Assembly: GCA_031265825.1 (NCBI GenBank)
Contig: JAISCD010000014.1
Location: 1-36,154, forward strand
DNA from: Treponema sp.
GTDB taxonomy: Bacteria > Spirochaetota > Spirochaetia > Treponematales > Breznakiellaceae
DNA: 36,154 bases
Direction of reading: 5' to 3'
The notes below the pieces were generated by a model that made no database searches, was not told where the DNA came from, and saw nothing but the letters and a program-made list of their open reading frames with translations. The stretch's first letter is position 1. Every line of letters starts with the position of its first letter. A program made the position numbers and the translations under genes. Positions 23,629-30,882 of this stretch are shown here, piece after piece.

Positions 23629-23800
23629 TATTGTATAAACAAGCCCGAGTAAAGTAATAAAAAGTACTCTTTCTCTCAGAATTTTGATTATAATTAGGAA
23701 GACGTCGATAAACACCCTGCCTACAGCACGAACAATACATCGGTAAACCATTTTGCTTTGACGAGTTGATTCTAATTTGTGGAATATTAGGAGTAAAGAA

Positions 23801-25957
23801 ATGAATATTGCGCTTTTCTTGAACAACTTAGACGAAGAATATCAGATTTCGGTATACCGGGGCGTTCAAATGGAGATAGAAGCTCTGGATATGGGCATGA
23901 TTTGTGTGCAGGATGAGATGTTCACCGCGAACAAAGCGGCTATCTTTTCTTCAAAAGCTTTTATCGGTGCTGACGGCATTCTAATACTGTCGTCGGTGTT
24001 TATGCATAAAGAGAATTTCGTAACTAATTTCGCCGAATTCTTCAAGAATCCCCAGAACAAATTCAATTGTCCGGTAGTATCTATCGGTCAGCAACTGCCG
24101 TATTTTCCTTCAATTATCGTGGAAAGCCATGATTCCATGTATAAAATTATGAAACACCTCATTGATTTCCATAAATATAGGAAATTTCTGTTTGTCGGCG
24201 GACCGAAAACCCATCAGGACAATATCACGCGAGAGACTATCTACAAGTTGATGATAGAAACTACGGGCTGCGAAGGTACCGTTATCAACGGGGAGTTCAC
24301 CGCGGTATCCGGTAGTTCCATCATGCGGGATTACCTCATATCCCATGTGGATATACCTGACGCGGTCGTAGCGGCCAGCGACACCATCGCCTTCGGAGTG
24401 CAGAGGGCGCTCCATACCTACGGGAAGATATGCGCGGTTATTGGCTTTGACGACACAGCCAAAGCGCAAATGGAGATTTCTAATCTTACGACTGTACGCC
24501 AGCCTTTTGAGGATATGGGTCGGCAGGCGGTCAGGACTCTGCGGGATATGATAATGGGGGAGGAAGTACCGAAAGTCGTCAGTATAGATTCTACGCTTGT
24601 CATACGCGCCTCTTGCGGCTGTGGGAAACGTATTGAGGAAACAAAGTCCCTTATGCCGCGCCTTCTTGAGATGCAGTACAATGCTATCAACTCCGAAAGT
24701 TTTCTCCTCAATGTGAGTTTTTTGAGTCAGAGTCTCATCACGGTGAATTCTTTGGAAGAAATCGCCCTTCCTCTCCAGTATTTTTTAACGGGTTTAAACA
24801 TTGCGACATTTTATTTAATTCTTTACAAAAAGCCCGGACTCGCGCCCATGAGACAAGGGATTTTGGTTTTTCAAAGAGTGAACAACAAAGATTCCTTTGA
24901 TTTTTCTTATCTTTCCCAAGTTAAAGAACAAAGCTTGGCGTCTACCGAAAACATCGTTTTCTTGAATGATTTTTTCGGCGTGATAGTAAAGGCGCGGGAT
25001 ACGCAAGGCGGAAAAATAGCCTTCGGTGGCTGGGCTATCTATCATTTACGGTCAGGTTCCGAATATTTGGGGCTTATCGTGTACAGTACTACGAACATGC
25101 TTCATTCGTACGTGTGTAGCGCGGCGGTTTTCATCGCAAACACGGTAAAGCGGCTTCAAATAGCGGAGACGGAACAGGAAAGGCTGAAGAAACTTGAGGA
25201 AGAGGTGGCTTTTCGGACGCGGGACTTGGTGGCGACTCATAAAAAACTAGAGGAAGAGGCGAAACGCCGCCTTGAAGTTGAAGCCGAAGTACTTAGTATA
25301 AGTGAATTGGAACGTCAACGCTTCAGCATGGACCTGCACGATGACATCTGCCAACGGCTTGCGGGCATCTCCATGTTTTGCAGGAGCTTGGCTTCCAGGG
25401 AAGATGCGGAGATTCTCCTGCCGGAACTTTCTGAAATGATCGATGAAACCTTAACCAGAACCCGCCAATACGCCCACGACTCTTTTCCTGTGGAATTGGA
25501 TGCCTTTGGTCTCAACGAAGCGCTTTTTTCGCTTTGCCATAGCGTCAATAAGCAAAGTCTGTGCCTTTGTTCTTACAAGGGGGTAGCTTTGGCGCCATTA
25601 CCCTTGACTCACGTTCAGAAACTGAACATTTACCGTATTATTCAGGAAGCGCTTGCCAATGTTATCAAACACTCGAAGGCGAAGAATGTAAGCGTGGGTG
25701 TGGACACGGAAGAGGGGTACATCGTCGTATACGTTCAGGATGACGGCATAGGAGACGTGCGCATCAGCTCTTCCCGGGATGGGGCGCCTGCCAGCTCTGT
25801 CCAACCGAGACGGCGCGGGGGCGGACTCGGTCTCCGCTCCATGCAATACCGCGCCCACCAGCTCGGCGCTGATTACCGCATCGTGTCGTCAGAAACCGGC
25901 ACTCTTGTGGAAGTTAAAATACCTATATCAATAGCGCCGCCCGCAAAACCAGATTAG
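23801..25957 (+). CDS. Cytosolic LacI-type sensor fused to a NarL/UhpB-class histidine kinase
   Basis: A 718-residue protein starting at ATG 23801 (MNIALFLNN) with TAGGAG upstream; the longer frame starts with TTG and lacks a site. Residues 1-275 resemble the sugar-binding core of LacI/PBP_like regulators without the HTH (YRGVQMEIEALDMG, AVVAASDTIAFGVQRAL). Residues ~290-450 are probably GAF-like, then a coiled coil to ~500. HisKA_3 carries the phosphoacceptor His513 in FSMDLHDDICQRL. The HATPase domain has EALANVIKHSKAKNVSVGV, DDGIGD and GGGLGLRSM. There are no membrane helices. It presumably senses a small ligand in the cytosol and phosphorylates a response regulator, but none is encoded nearby. 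Confidence 0.88.
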   Translation: MNIALFLNNLDEEYQISVYRGVQMEIEALDMGMICVQDEMFTANKAAIFSSKAFIGADGILILSSVFMHKENFVTNFAEFFKNPQNKFNCPVVSIGQQLPYFPSIIVESHDSMYKIMKHLIDFHKYRKFLFVGGPKTHQDNITRETIYKLMIETTGCEGTVINGEFTAVSGSSIMRDYLISHVDIPDAVVAASDTIAFGVQRALHTYGKICAVIGFDDTAKAQMEISNLTTVRQPFEDMGRQAVRTLRDMIMGEEVPKVVSIDSTLVIRASCGCGKRIEETKSLMPRLLEMQYNAINSESFLLNVSFLSQSLITVNSLEEIALPLQYFLTGLNIATFYLILYKKPGLAPMRQGILVFQRVNNKDSFDFSYLSQVKEQSLASTENIVFLNDFFGVIVKARDTQGGKIAFGGWAIYHLRSGSEYLGLIVYSTTNMLHSYVCSAAVFIANTVKRLQIAETEQERLKKLEEEVAFRTRDLVATHKKLEEEAKRRLEVEAEVLSISELERQRFSMDLHDDICQRLAGISMFCRSLASREDAEILLPELSEMIDETLTRTRQYAHDSFPVELDAFGLNEALFSLCHSVNKQSLCLCSYKGVALAPLPLTHVQKLNIYRIIQEALANVIKHSKAKNVSVGVDTEEGYIVVYVQDDGIGDVRISSSRDGAPASSVQPRRRGGGLGLRSMQYRAHQLGADYRIVSSETGTLVEVKIPISIAPPAKPD

Positions 25958-27576
25958 AACGTATACGTCATAACCATGCGGATGAAGTTGTTGTTGTGAT
26001 ATTGCCCTAGTTCCCCGTCAGAATTGCCAAAGAAGACGCCGGCGTTGAGACGTACCGCGAGGTTTTCCTTTGCCCACACAAGCCCCGGAATGACGTAGAA
26101 GTCCATATCCTCTACGCCCCATAGTCCTGTGAAGTTTATTTCAAACTCCTCGCGGAAAAATTTGCGCGAAGCAATCAAAGTAACCCGCGTGGCTGTGTCG
26201 TTTGATCCAGCTTCCGTGTCCAAGGCGCGGTTATCGTTGATTTTGTCGCTGAATAAGCGGACGTTTTCGTTTACTTGCAGGTTCACGTTGAAAAGAAGAA
26301 CATCCTTCACCGCAATATCCCGGTCAAAGCCCAGAGACCAACCGATGAATGGATTGTAAACCTCTCCGTCGTCGCCTTTAAGGTCTTTGGTGAGGTTGAC
26401 AGCCAATTCTGCCCGCGTGTTGAAGCCCAAAAGTTCCTGTGCGTAATCGAATCCAAGTTGCGCGAAGTAGTTGTAATCAAAAAACACCGTGGGTTTATAA
26501 TCCGCAAAGTACTGCTTTTGTTCATTTTCTGAAAGAATATAAAATGTATTAGCGTTGAATCCATCCCAAACATCAGTAAAACCTGTCAACACAGATACCG
26601 GGCGGGGCAAACGTCCGAAATATCCTTGGACTCCCACATCCGCGGACTTAACGGTTGTGGTAAACCGCAAGCCAGCCTGCATATATTTAAGCCATTCCAC
26701 AGGCGTATCTGGAGACTTGTATGACGGATGCGAAGGCATAGATGCCAACAACATCTTCTCCATATCGCTAAATACCCCGGCAAGTATGGGATCATTCTCA
26801 AACTGAGGATTCGACGTTTTTTCCGTAACATAAGCGGTCGCCCCAGCCTTTATCGCGCTGGGCGTGCTCGTCAGTTGCGAAGGCGCCCATCTATCGCCTA
26901 GTTGGGCGAATCTTTGCGGCGTAAAAGATGGGACGAACACGGCCTCTAGTTTGGAATACGTGCCGATTCCATAGGATAGGTGAATCATCGGCACGGCGAT
27001 CTTCCGATCCAGAACGCTCGTCATGTCGAGAAGGTCTGTGTAATCAAGGGGATTTACCACGTCAAGGGGACCAAGGCTGTCCGCTTTACCCCAGGTGAGT
27101 TTACGCAAGCCAGCTTCCACGCTCAGAGGTCCGAAATAGCCCCGAACATAAGCTTCATCGAAGGTGAGAATAGGCGTACGATGCGAAAGCTTCATATTTA
27201 TAACGGCTTCGGCGTTGTTTGAAGCTTGCGCGAAAAAATTCAGACTGCCTGAAAAAAAGTCGCCGAGTTCGATCTGCTTCATCTTCTCGGTAGACGCAAG
27301 CTCATCCAAGAAAACTTCCGCCGATGCCGATGCTTCCCCGGATATTGCCACGGATAAAGGCGCGGACGCCCCGGCGTTTCCGTTAGCAAAGCCGAAGGTC
27401 AAGTCGTCTTCAGTCCCGACTCTGTAATCTTCAGTCTCGGACCCCTCGTCTTCAATGGGCGCCTCGTCAGCCGACAAGACGCCAAATTGATTGATAAAAC
27501 TGTCGAATTCGCTCTCTTGAGCGCTAATCACGGCAACCGTCAGTAATGTTATACCTAATAACAAAGTTTTTCTCAT
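25954..27576 (-). CDS. Outer-membrane beta-barrel protein (DUF1302-like)
   Basis: A 540-residue exported protein. A signal peptide of about 19 residues ends at VISAQ-ES. An acidic linker follows (EDEGSETEDYRVG), then alternating amphipathic strands. The C-terminus is TYTF, whose terminal phenylalanine is the classical signal for the BAM machinery. AYVRGYFGPLSVEAGLRKLTWGKAD-type segments resemble DUF1302/alginate-export-like barrels. Its stop overlaps the kinase stop by 4 bp (TTAG), so the genes are convergent. It lies 109 bp downstream of the LolA-like gene and the two are probably one leftward operon. The substrate is unknown. Confidence 0.8.
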   Translation of the reverse strand: MRKTLLLGITLLTVAVISAQESEFDSFINQFGVLSADEAPIEDEGSETEDYRVGTEDDLTFGFANGNAGASAPLSVAISGEASASAEVFLDELASTEKMKQIELGDFFSGSLNFFAQASNNAEAVINMKLSHRTPILTFDEAYVRGYFGPLSVEAGLRKLTWGKADSLGPLDVVNPLDYTDLLDMTSVLDRKIAVPMIHLSYGIGTYSKLEAVFVPSFTPQRFAQLGDRWAPSQLTSTPSAIKAGATAYVTEKTSNPQFENDPILAGVFSDMEKMLLASMPSHPSYKSPDTPVEWLKYMQAGLRFTTTVKSADVGVQGYFGRLPRPVSVLTGFTDVWDGFNANTFYILSENEQKQYFADYKPTVFFDYNYFAQLGFDYAQELLGFNTRAELAVNLTKDLKGDDGEVYNPFIGWSLGFDRDIAVKDVLLFNVNLQVNENVRLFSDKINDNRALDTEAGSNDTATRVTLIASRKFFREEFEINFTGLWGVEDMDFYVIPGLVWAKENLAVRLNAGVFFGNSDGELGQYHNNNFIRMVMTYTF

Positions 27577-27685
27577 GGTTTAAGTTCCTTATTCTTTAAG
27601 AATAGCATAGCGGGCGCTTCCTCTTCTAGGTGGGTGATCCACTTGCCTAGGCGGTATGAAATCCCTCGCGGTACGTATTCTTTCC

Positions 27686-28459
27686 TCAATACTTTCCTGT
27701 TTCCAGATAGTTCGGGGTAAACACGCCTTCTGGGATTTTATCGTCGTAGCTGATTTTATCAACATAGATAGTCGTTGAACCGCCGGTAGACAGCGTGGAC
27801 ATCTTACTCTGTCTCGCGGTGACGCGCCCCTGAACGTCTTGGAAATTGGATGACTCGAAGATTTTCACCAGCTTGTCCTTCTTATCGTAAAGTTCCATCT
27901 TGTAGTTAAGGCTATCGTTCTTGCCTATCCATGAGACTATTCGGGAATACTGATAGGTTTTGTCTTTGGGCTTGGATTCTATGACGTAGCAAGCTCGACC
28001 GCCGAAGTTTTCTTCTTTCAAGAGGGCGTGAACGTCCGCGTCTGCGGCTCTATCCAAGGAAGCGATGTCTTCGTAAGAAAAATCCGTTCCCATAAAACTC
28101 CCCTCCCCTTCGGCGGTGGCTATGCGCCTGACTTTGCCAAGTTTAGGGAGGAATATCCACTTATTAGCCGCCCCGCCCACGTTTCCAACGGTAAGGAAGC
28201 GGGAACCTCTGACGGTGTTAGGTCTGAGGAACTCGACGAGCGTCCTTGCGTTCCCTTGTGAATCATCTTGGGAATATTGGTTGATGATAAGTTCATTCGT
28301 AGTTTTATCCCTATTCAGGACGACCATCCGCGATTGCGTGGAAGTTGACGTTGCGGATATACGGTTCCTTGACCGAGTAACAATATCGTCCGCGTTTTGC
28401 GCCGTTAAGCCGGCGGCGGACACCAATACGCCCACGATAAAAGACACAAACTTCTTCAT
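27686..28459 (-). CDS. Outer-membrane lipoprotein-sorting (LolA-like) protein
   Basis: A 257-residue exported protein with a signal peptide ending near GLTAQ-NA. The body matches the LolA-like outer-membrane lipoprotein-sorting family (PF17131 type): STSTQSRMVVLNRD, GSRFLTVGNVGGAANKWIFL, GSFMGTDFSYEDIA, then YKMELYDKKDKLVKIFE and DKIPEGVFTPNYL. In other bacteria these are encoded beside DUF1302-like barrels and RND transporters. Here the barrel is next, but no RND gene is in the window. It has GAGGTG upstream of the ATG. It probably delivers a lipid or lipoprotein to the outer membrane; this is an inference. Confidence 0.85.
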   Translation of the reverse strand: MKKFVSFIVGVLVSAAGLTAQNADDIVTRSRNRISATSTSTQSRMVVLNRDKTTNELIINQYSQDDSQGNARTLVEFLRPNTVRGSRFLTVGNVGGAANKWIFLPKLGKVRRIATAEGEGSFMGTDFSYEDIASLDRAADADVHALLKEENFGGRACYVIESKPKDKTYQYSRIVSWIGKNDSLNYKMELYDKKDKLVKIFESSNFQDVQGRVTARQSKMSTLSTGGSTTIYVDKISYDDKIPEGVFTPNYLETGKY

Positions 28460-28477
28460 GTTTCACCTCTTTTCATC

Positions 28478-28880
28478 ACCCGAAGGGTGTTTAAATACAC
28501 CCAAAGGGTGTTAGACGACTTCGCAATGAGTGTTGTACGAAAGCGCAGGACGCTTTAAAACACCCGAAGGGTGCGCTTGTAAACAAGCGGAGCCTCCGCG
28601 TTGTTAAGTGATCTGCTTATCCCGCACGCCAGCGTGTTAGACGACTTCGTAATGGGTGTTGTACGAAAACGCAGGACGCTTTAAAACACCCGAAGGGTGC
28701 GCTTGTAAACAAGCGGAACCTCCGCGTTGTTAAGTGATCTGCTTATTCCGCACGCCAGCGTGTTAGACAACTTCACAATGGGTGTTATACGAAAACGCAG
28801 GACGCTTTAAAACACCCGAAGGGTGCGCTTGCGCAAGCGGGGTTCCTCCGCATTGTTAAGTGATCTGCTTATCCCATAAG
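28478..28880. repeat. 126-bp tandem repeat block with three nested hairpins
   Basis: CAGGACGCT recurs at 28546, 28672 and 28798, and CACCCGAAGGGTG at 28561, 28687 and 28813, an exact 126-bp period over three units. Each unit contains short hairpins: CACCC-GAA-GGGTG, GCTTG-TAAA-CAAGC (shortened in the last unit) and ACGC-CA-GCGT. An additional half unit lies at 28478-28545. Diverged copies occur at 18067-18160, 21249-21280 and 33537-33740. I see no gene in it. Confidence 0.9.
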
Positions 28881-28895
28881 CACAGCCAAATAATC

Positions 28896-29000
28896 AGAAG
28901 GGGGGCGCTATTTCCTAAACTTTTCGGCATACAGTCGCCTTTTTGACGCGCCCCCCTCACTCCAGCCCGCTTGCGCGGTCTTCCACTACCCCCCAAAACC
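28896..29000 (-). repeat. ~105-bp GC-rich dispersed repeat, copy 4 (left end of cassette C)
   Basis: It begins AGAAGGGGGGCGCTATTTCC on the outer side and ends in C6 AAAACCC on the inner side. It is the inverse of the copy at 30768-30872. The preceding AAATAATC is identical to that before copy 2. Confidence 0.9.
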
Positions 29001-29040
29001 CAGAGGGGTTTCTTTAACCCGGTGTCGCCCGTATTATCCT

Positions 29041-29271
29041 TTATTTCGTATCAGCAATTTTTTCCCGAACCATTTCGGCGATAATCTCCATCGGGGTTTT
29101 ATGTTTAGCCGCCGATTTTTCCATAAGGTATTGTGCTGAAAATGCGTCAACGGCAAACATACGGACTTTCCGCTCTGCGAAAAGTCCCGGTTTTCCCCTG
29201 ACAGGCATGATAGTATTGTCTGTGTAGTATTTGTCCAATACTTCCGCCTCTTCATCAGTCATCATCGCCAA
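29041..29271 (-). CDS. Small antitoxin-like protein
   Basis: Up to 76 residues. The TTG at 29271 has GAGGA at a good distance; ATG at 29265 is the alternative. The C-terminal AAKHKTPMEIIAEMVREKI is a helix typical of small DNA-binding or antitoxin-like proteins in spirochaetes. There is no catalytic motif. It lies just after the broken vapC start and is part of the cargo of cassette C. The antitoxin role is a guess from size, context and the helix pattern. Confidence 0.55.
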   Translation of the reverse strand: MAMMTDEEAEVLDKYYTDNTIMPVRGKPGLFAERKVRMFAVDAFSAQYLMEKSAAKHKTPMEIIAEMVREKIADTK

Positions 29272-29292
29272 AATAACGTCCTCTATCCTTTA

Positions 29293-29349
29293 TCAGCAAA
29301 TACATAGGTAGATAAAAATATTCGTATCAATGAATGCTTTAACGTTCAT
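29293..29349 (-). pseudogene. Truncated VapC/PIN toxin start
   Basis: An ATG at 29349 overlaps the last codons of the VapB-like gene, as is usual for vapBC pairs. It reads MNVKAFIDTNIFIYLCIC and then stops at 29293. FIDTNIFIY is the N-terminal strand of PIN nucleases, with the first catalytic aspartate. Everything after residue 18 is lost; the following sequence belongs to the antitoxin-like gene at 29041-29271. Confidence 0.7.
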
Positions 29350-29551
29350 TTGCCATATCCCTATCAAACTTAAAGCCTTTTGTTTTCAATCGTATCGCGG
29401 AAAATTTCTTTTCAGTTTTATTTTGAGTATCCCCATTTGTGAGTAAAATGATCTTTACAGGGGAAGATATATTTTGTAAATATTGTATTGGAATATGTAT
29501 TACTCCATTATCTTCAATTATTGAACTAAATTCATACGCTTGCATAAGCAT
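29339..29551 (-). CDS. VapB-like antitoxin (orphaned)
   Basis: A 70-residue protein beginning MLMQAYEFSSIIEDNGVIHI; ATG 29545 is an alternative start. The N-terminal pattern (YEF...NGVIHIPIQYLQ) is typical of AbrB/PhD-like VapB antitoxins paired with PIN toxins. The C-terminal LKTKGFKFDRDMANER is the usual toxin-binding tail and overlaps the start of the toxin frame. Here the toxin is truncated (29293-29349), so the antitoxin is probably a relic or an orphan. Confidence 0.7.
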   Translation of the reverse strand: MLMQAYEFSSIIEDNGVIHIPIQYLQNISSPVKIILLTNGDTQNKTEKKFSAIRLKTKGFKFDRDMANER

Positions 29552-29602
29552 ACCCTAGGTTTTCCTCGCTCACCCATAGGAAACAGTTTAAGAAAAATAA
29601 AA

Positions 29603-29639
29603 ACCCGGCGTGTTCGCGGGGAGGGAAACACCGCCGGGT
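29603..29639 (-). terminator. Intrinsic terminator of repeat-linked protein C
   Basis: On the minus strand, ACCCGGCGGTGTT (plus 29627-29639) pairs with AACACGCCGGGT (29603-29614) with one bulged base, followed by TTTTATTTTT. It lies about 20 bp after the stop of protein C. Confidence 0.85.
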
Positions 29640-29659
29640 GAGAAATGTCTTTTGAATTG

Positions 29660-30316
29660 TTACGGGATGATCGTTTCGACGATGTCGCTCCAGGGACCGG
29701 CTTCACCTTTTTCATTTTCATAGCACGCGGCATAGAAAATCTTCTTCCCGCGTTCTTCTTCGCTGTAGTTGAATACTTGGCTTACCTTCCTGCGGAAGGT
29801 AGAATGACGCAAATCATCCGCGTTTATAGGGGCGTTGTCTCGAATTTCCCACGCATAGCGCACGCCGTAAGCGTCCGCAGGCTTGGTTTTCTTCCCGGTG
29901 GCTTTGTTGATCGCTATTCCCGTGTGTTGGCGGTTATTTGTCGGGGTTATTTCCAAGGATGGTCTGCTTATGGGTCGGGGCTTTGGCGTAGGGTGACGGT
30001 CGCGGATGTGCAAACCCAGCCTTTCACGATCAGGATTGGTAACTACGTTGTTATAATCAACGTATTGGTTTTTAATATCCCGCACTTCGGCTTTAAGAGC
30101 ATCCCGCTTCTCATTTTTGTCCAACACAAGCGCCTTCGTGCTGTTCTCTCCTGTCGCCTCGTCATAGACTTTTATATAAGCCGTTATTTGCGCGGTTAAA
30201 CCGGTTATGATTGACGCAGGAATACCCCACGCTTCCGCGTGTTCAGCCAGAACTGCACAGAAATTCTCTAACCATCTTACTAGATCAGCGTCTCTCATAG
30301 GGAAAAAATCAGGCAT
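29660..30316 (-). CDS. Repeat-linked protein C (uncharacterised family, Fn3-like C-terminus)
   Basis: A 218-residue paralogue of proteins A and B, with ATG 30316 and AAGGAG upstream. The helical N-terminus (DADLVRWLENFCAVLAEHA) aligns with protein B's IDLLRWALNFATLCLANQD. The hinge TNPDRERLGLHIRD is nearly identical to that of B. The linker is PTPKPRPISRP. The C-terminal block IFYAACYENEKGEAGPWSD, then ETIIP, closes the Fn3-like half. It has no signal peptide. It has its own promoter, its own array upstream and its own terminator. Function unknown. Confidence 0.85.
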   Translation of the reverse strand: MPDFFPMRDADLVRWLENFCAVLAEHAEAWGIPASIITGLTAQITAYIKVYDEATGENSTKALVLDKNEKRDALKAEVRDIKNQYVDYNNVVTNPDRERLGLHIRDRHPTPKPRPISRPSLEITPTNNRQHTGIAINKATGKKTKPADAYGVRYAWEIRDNAPINADDLRHSTFRRKVSQVFNYSEEERGKKIFYAACYENEKGEAGPWSDIVETIIP

Positions 30317-30378
30317 ATTAAACTCCTTATATAGAATTCTTAAGCAACTTCTTAAACCATTGCTTTTAAGATATGGGT

Positions 30379-30408
30379 ATTCTACTATATATCGCTTATT
30401 TTATGCAA
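30379..30408 (-). promoter_or_regulatory. Promoter of repeat-linked protein C
   Basis: On the minus strand, TTGCAT (plus 30403-30408) and TAGAAT (30379-30384) have an 18-bp spacer. It is weaker than the promoters of A and B but placed the same way, about 30 bp from the array. The leader is about 55 nt. Confidence 0.55.
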
Positions 30409-30430
30409 GAGGTTTTCTCTCTTTTTTTTA

Positions 30431-30770
30431 AAAATTCGTCATTTTTTTTCAAACACCCTTCTTATTGCCAAAACCGCCCCTCTTTTTTCCCTTACCACCC
30501 GTCTTATTTTTTAAACCACCACTCTTATTTCTTTAAAAACCCGTCTGGTTTTTTAAACCACCATTCTTATTTCTTTAAAAACCCGTCTTATTTCTAAAAC
30601 CACCACTCTTTTTTTCTTTACCACCCCTCTGGTTTCTTTTACTACTCATCTGGTTGCCGAAGCCGATATGCTGGTTTATTTCAAAAGAGGTCTATTTTTT
30701 CTAATAGCCTTTCTGGTTTTTTTAGGAAGCCATCTGGTTTTTGGGATAGCCCGTCTGGTTTTCTTGATTT
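30431..30770. repeat. Array C: 21-bp tandem repeat array
   Basis: A TCTT/TCTG anchor occurs at 30460, 30481, 30502, 30523, 30544, 30565, 30586, 30607, 30628, 30649, 30691, 30712, 30733 and 30754, with variant anchors at 30439 and 30670, all in exact 21-bp phase (16 units). The unit is CCACC-ACTCTTATTTCTTTA-like. In the better units GGTTT-AAA-AAACC forms a dyad. It becomes more degenerate toward the right. Confidence 0.9.
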
Positions 30771-30872
30771 GGGGGGTAGCGGAAGACCGACTTTAGGCGG
30801 GCTAGAGCGCAGGGGGGCGCGACAAAAGGGCGACTGTGTGCCGAAAAGTTTCGGAAATAGCGCCCCCCTCCT
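30768..30872 (+). repeat. ~105-bp GC-rich dispersed repeat, copy 5 (right end of cassette C)
   Basis: Forward copy starting TTTGGGGGGTAGCGGAAGAC and ending GGAAATAGCGCCCCCCTCCT. CCGAAA-AG-TTTCGG (30841-30854) is a perfect hairpin inside it. It abuts array C and lies 11 bp from the stop of murC. Confidence 0.9.
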
Positions 30873-30882
30873 GATTTATTAT

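Larger units (their letters stand above)
28896..30872. mobile_element. Cassette C: inverted-repeat-bounded composite element
   Basis: About 2.0 kb with the same plan as cassette B, in opposite orientation: ~105-bp repeat, cargo (antitoxin-like gene, truncated VapC, VapB-like gene), terminator, protein C, promoter, 21-bp array, ~105-bp repeat. It lies between the 126-bp repeats and the 3' end of murC. No transposase is inside. Confidence 0.7.

Noticed and set aside
30373-30597. Rightward FFKNPSY-repeat protein
   Set aside because: Array C read in frame; no start signal.
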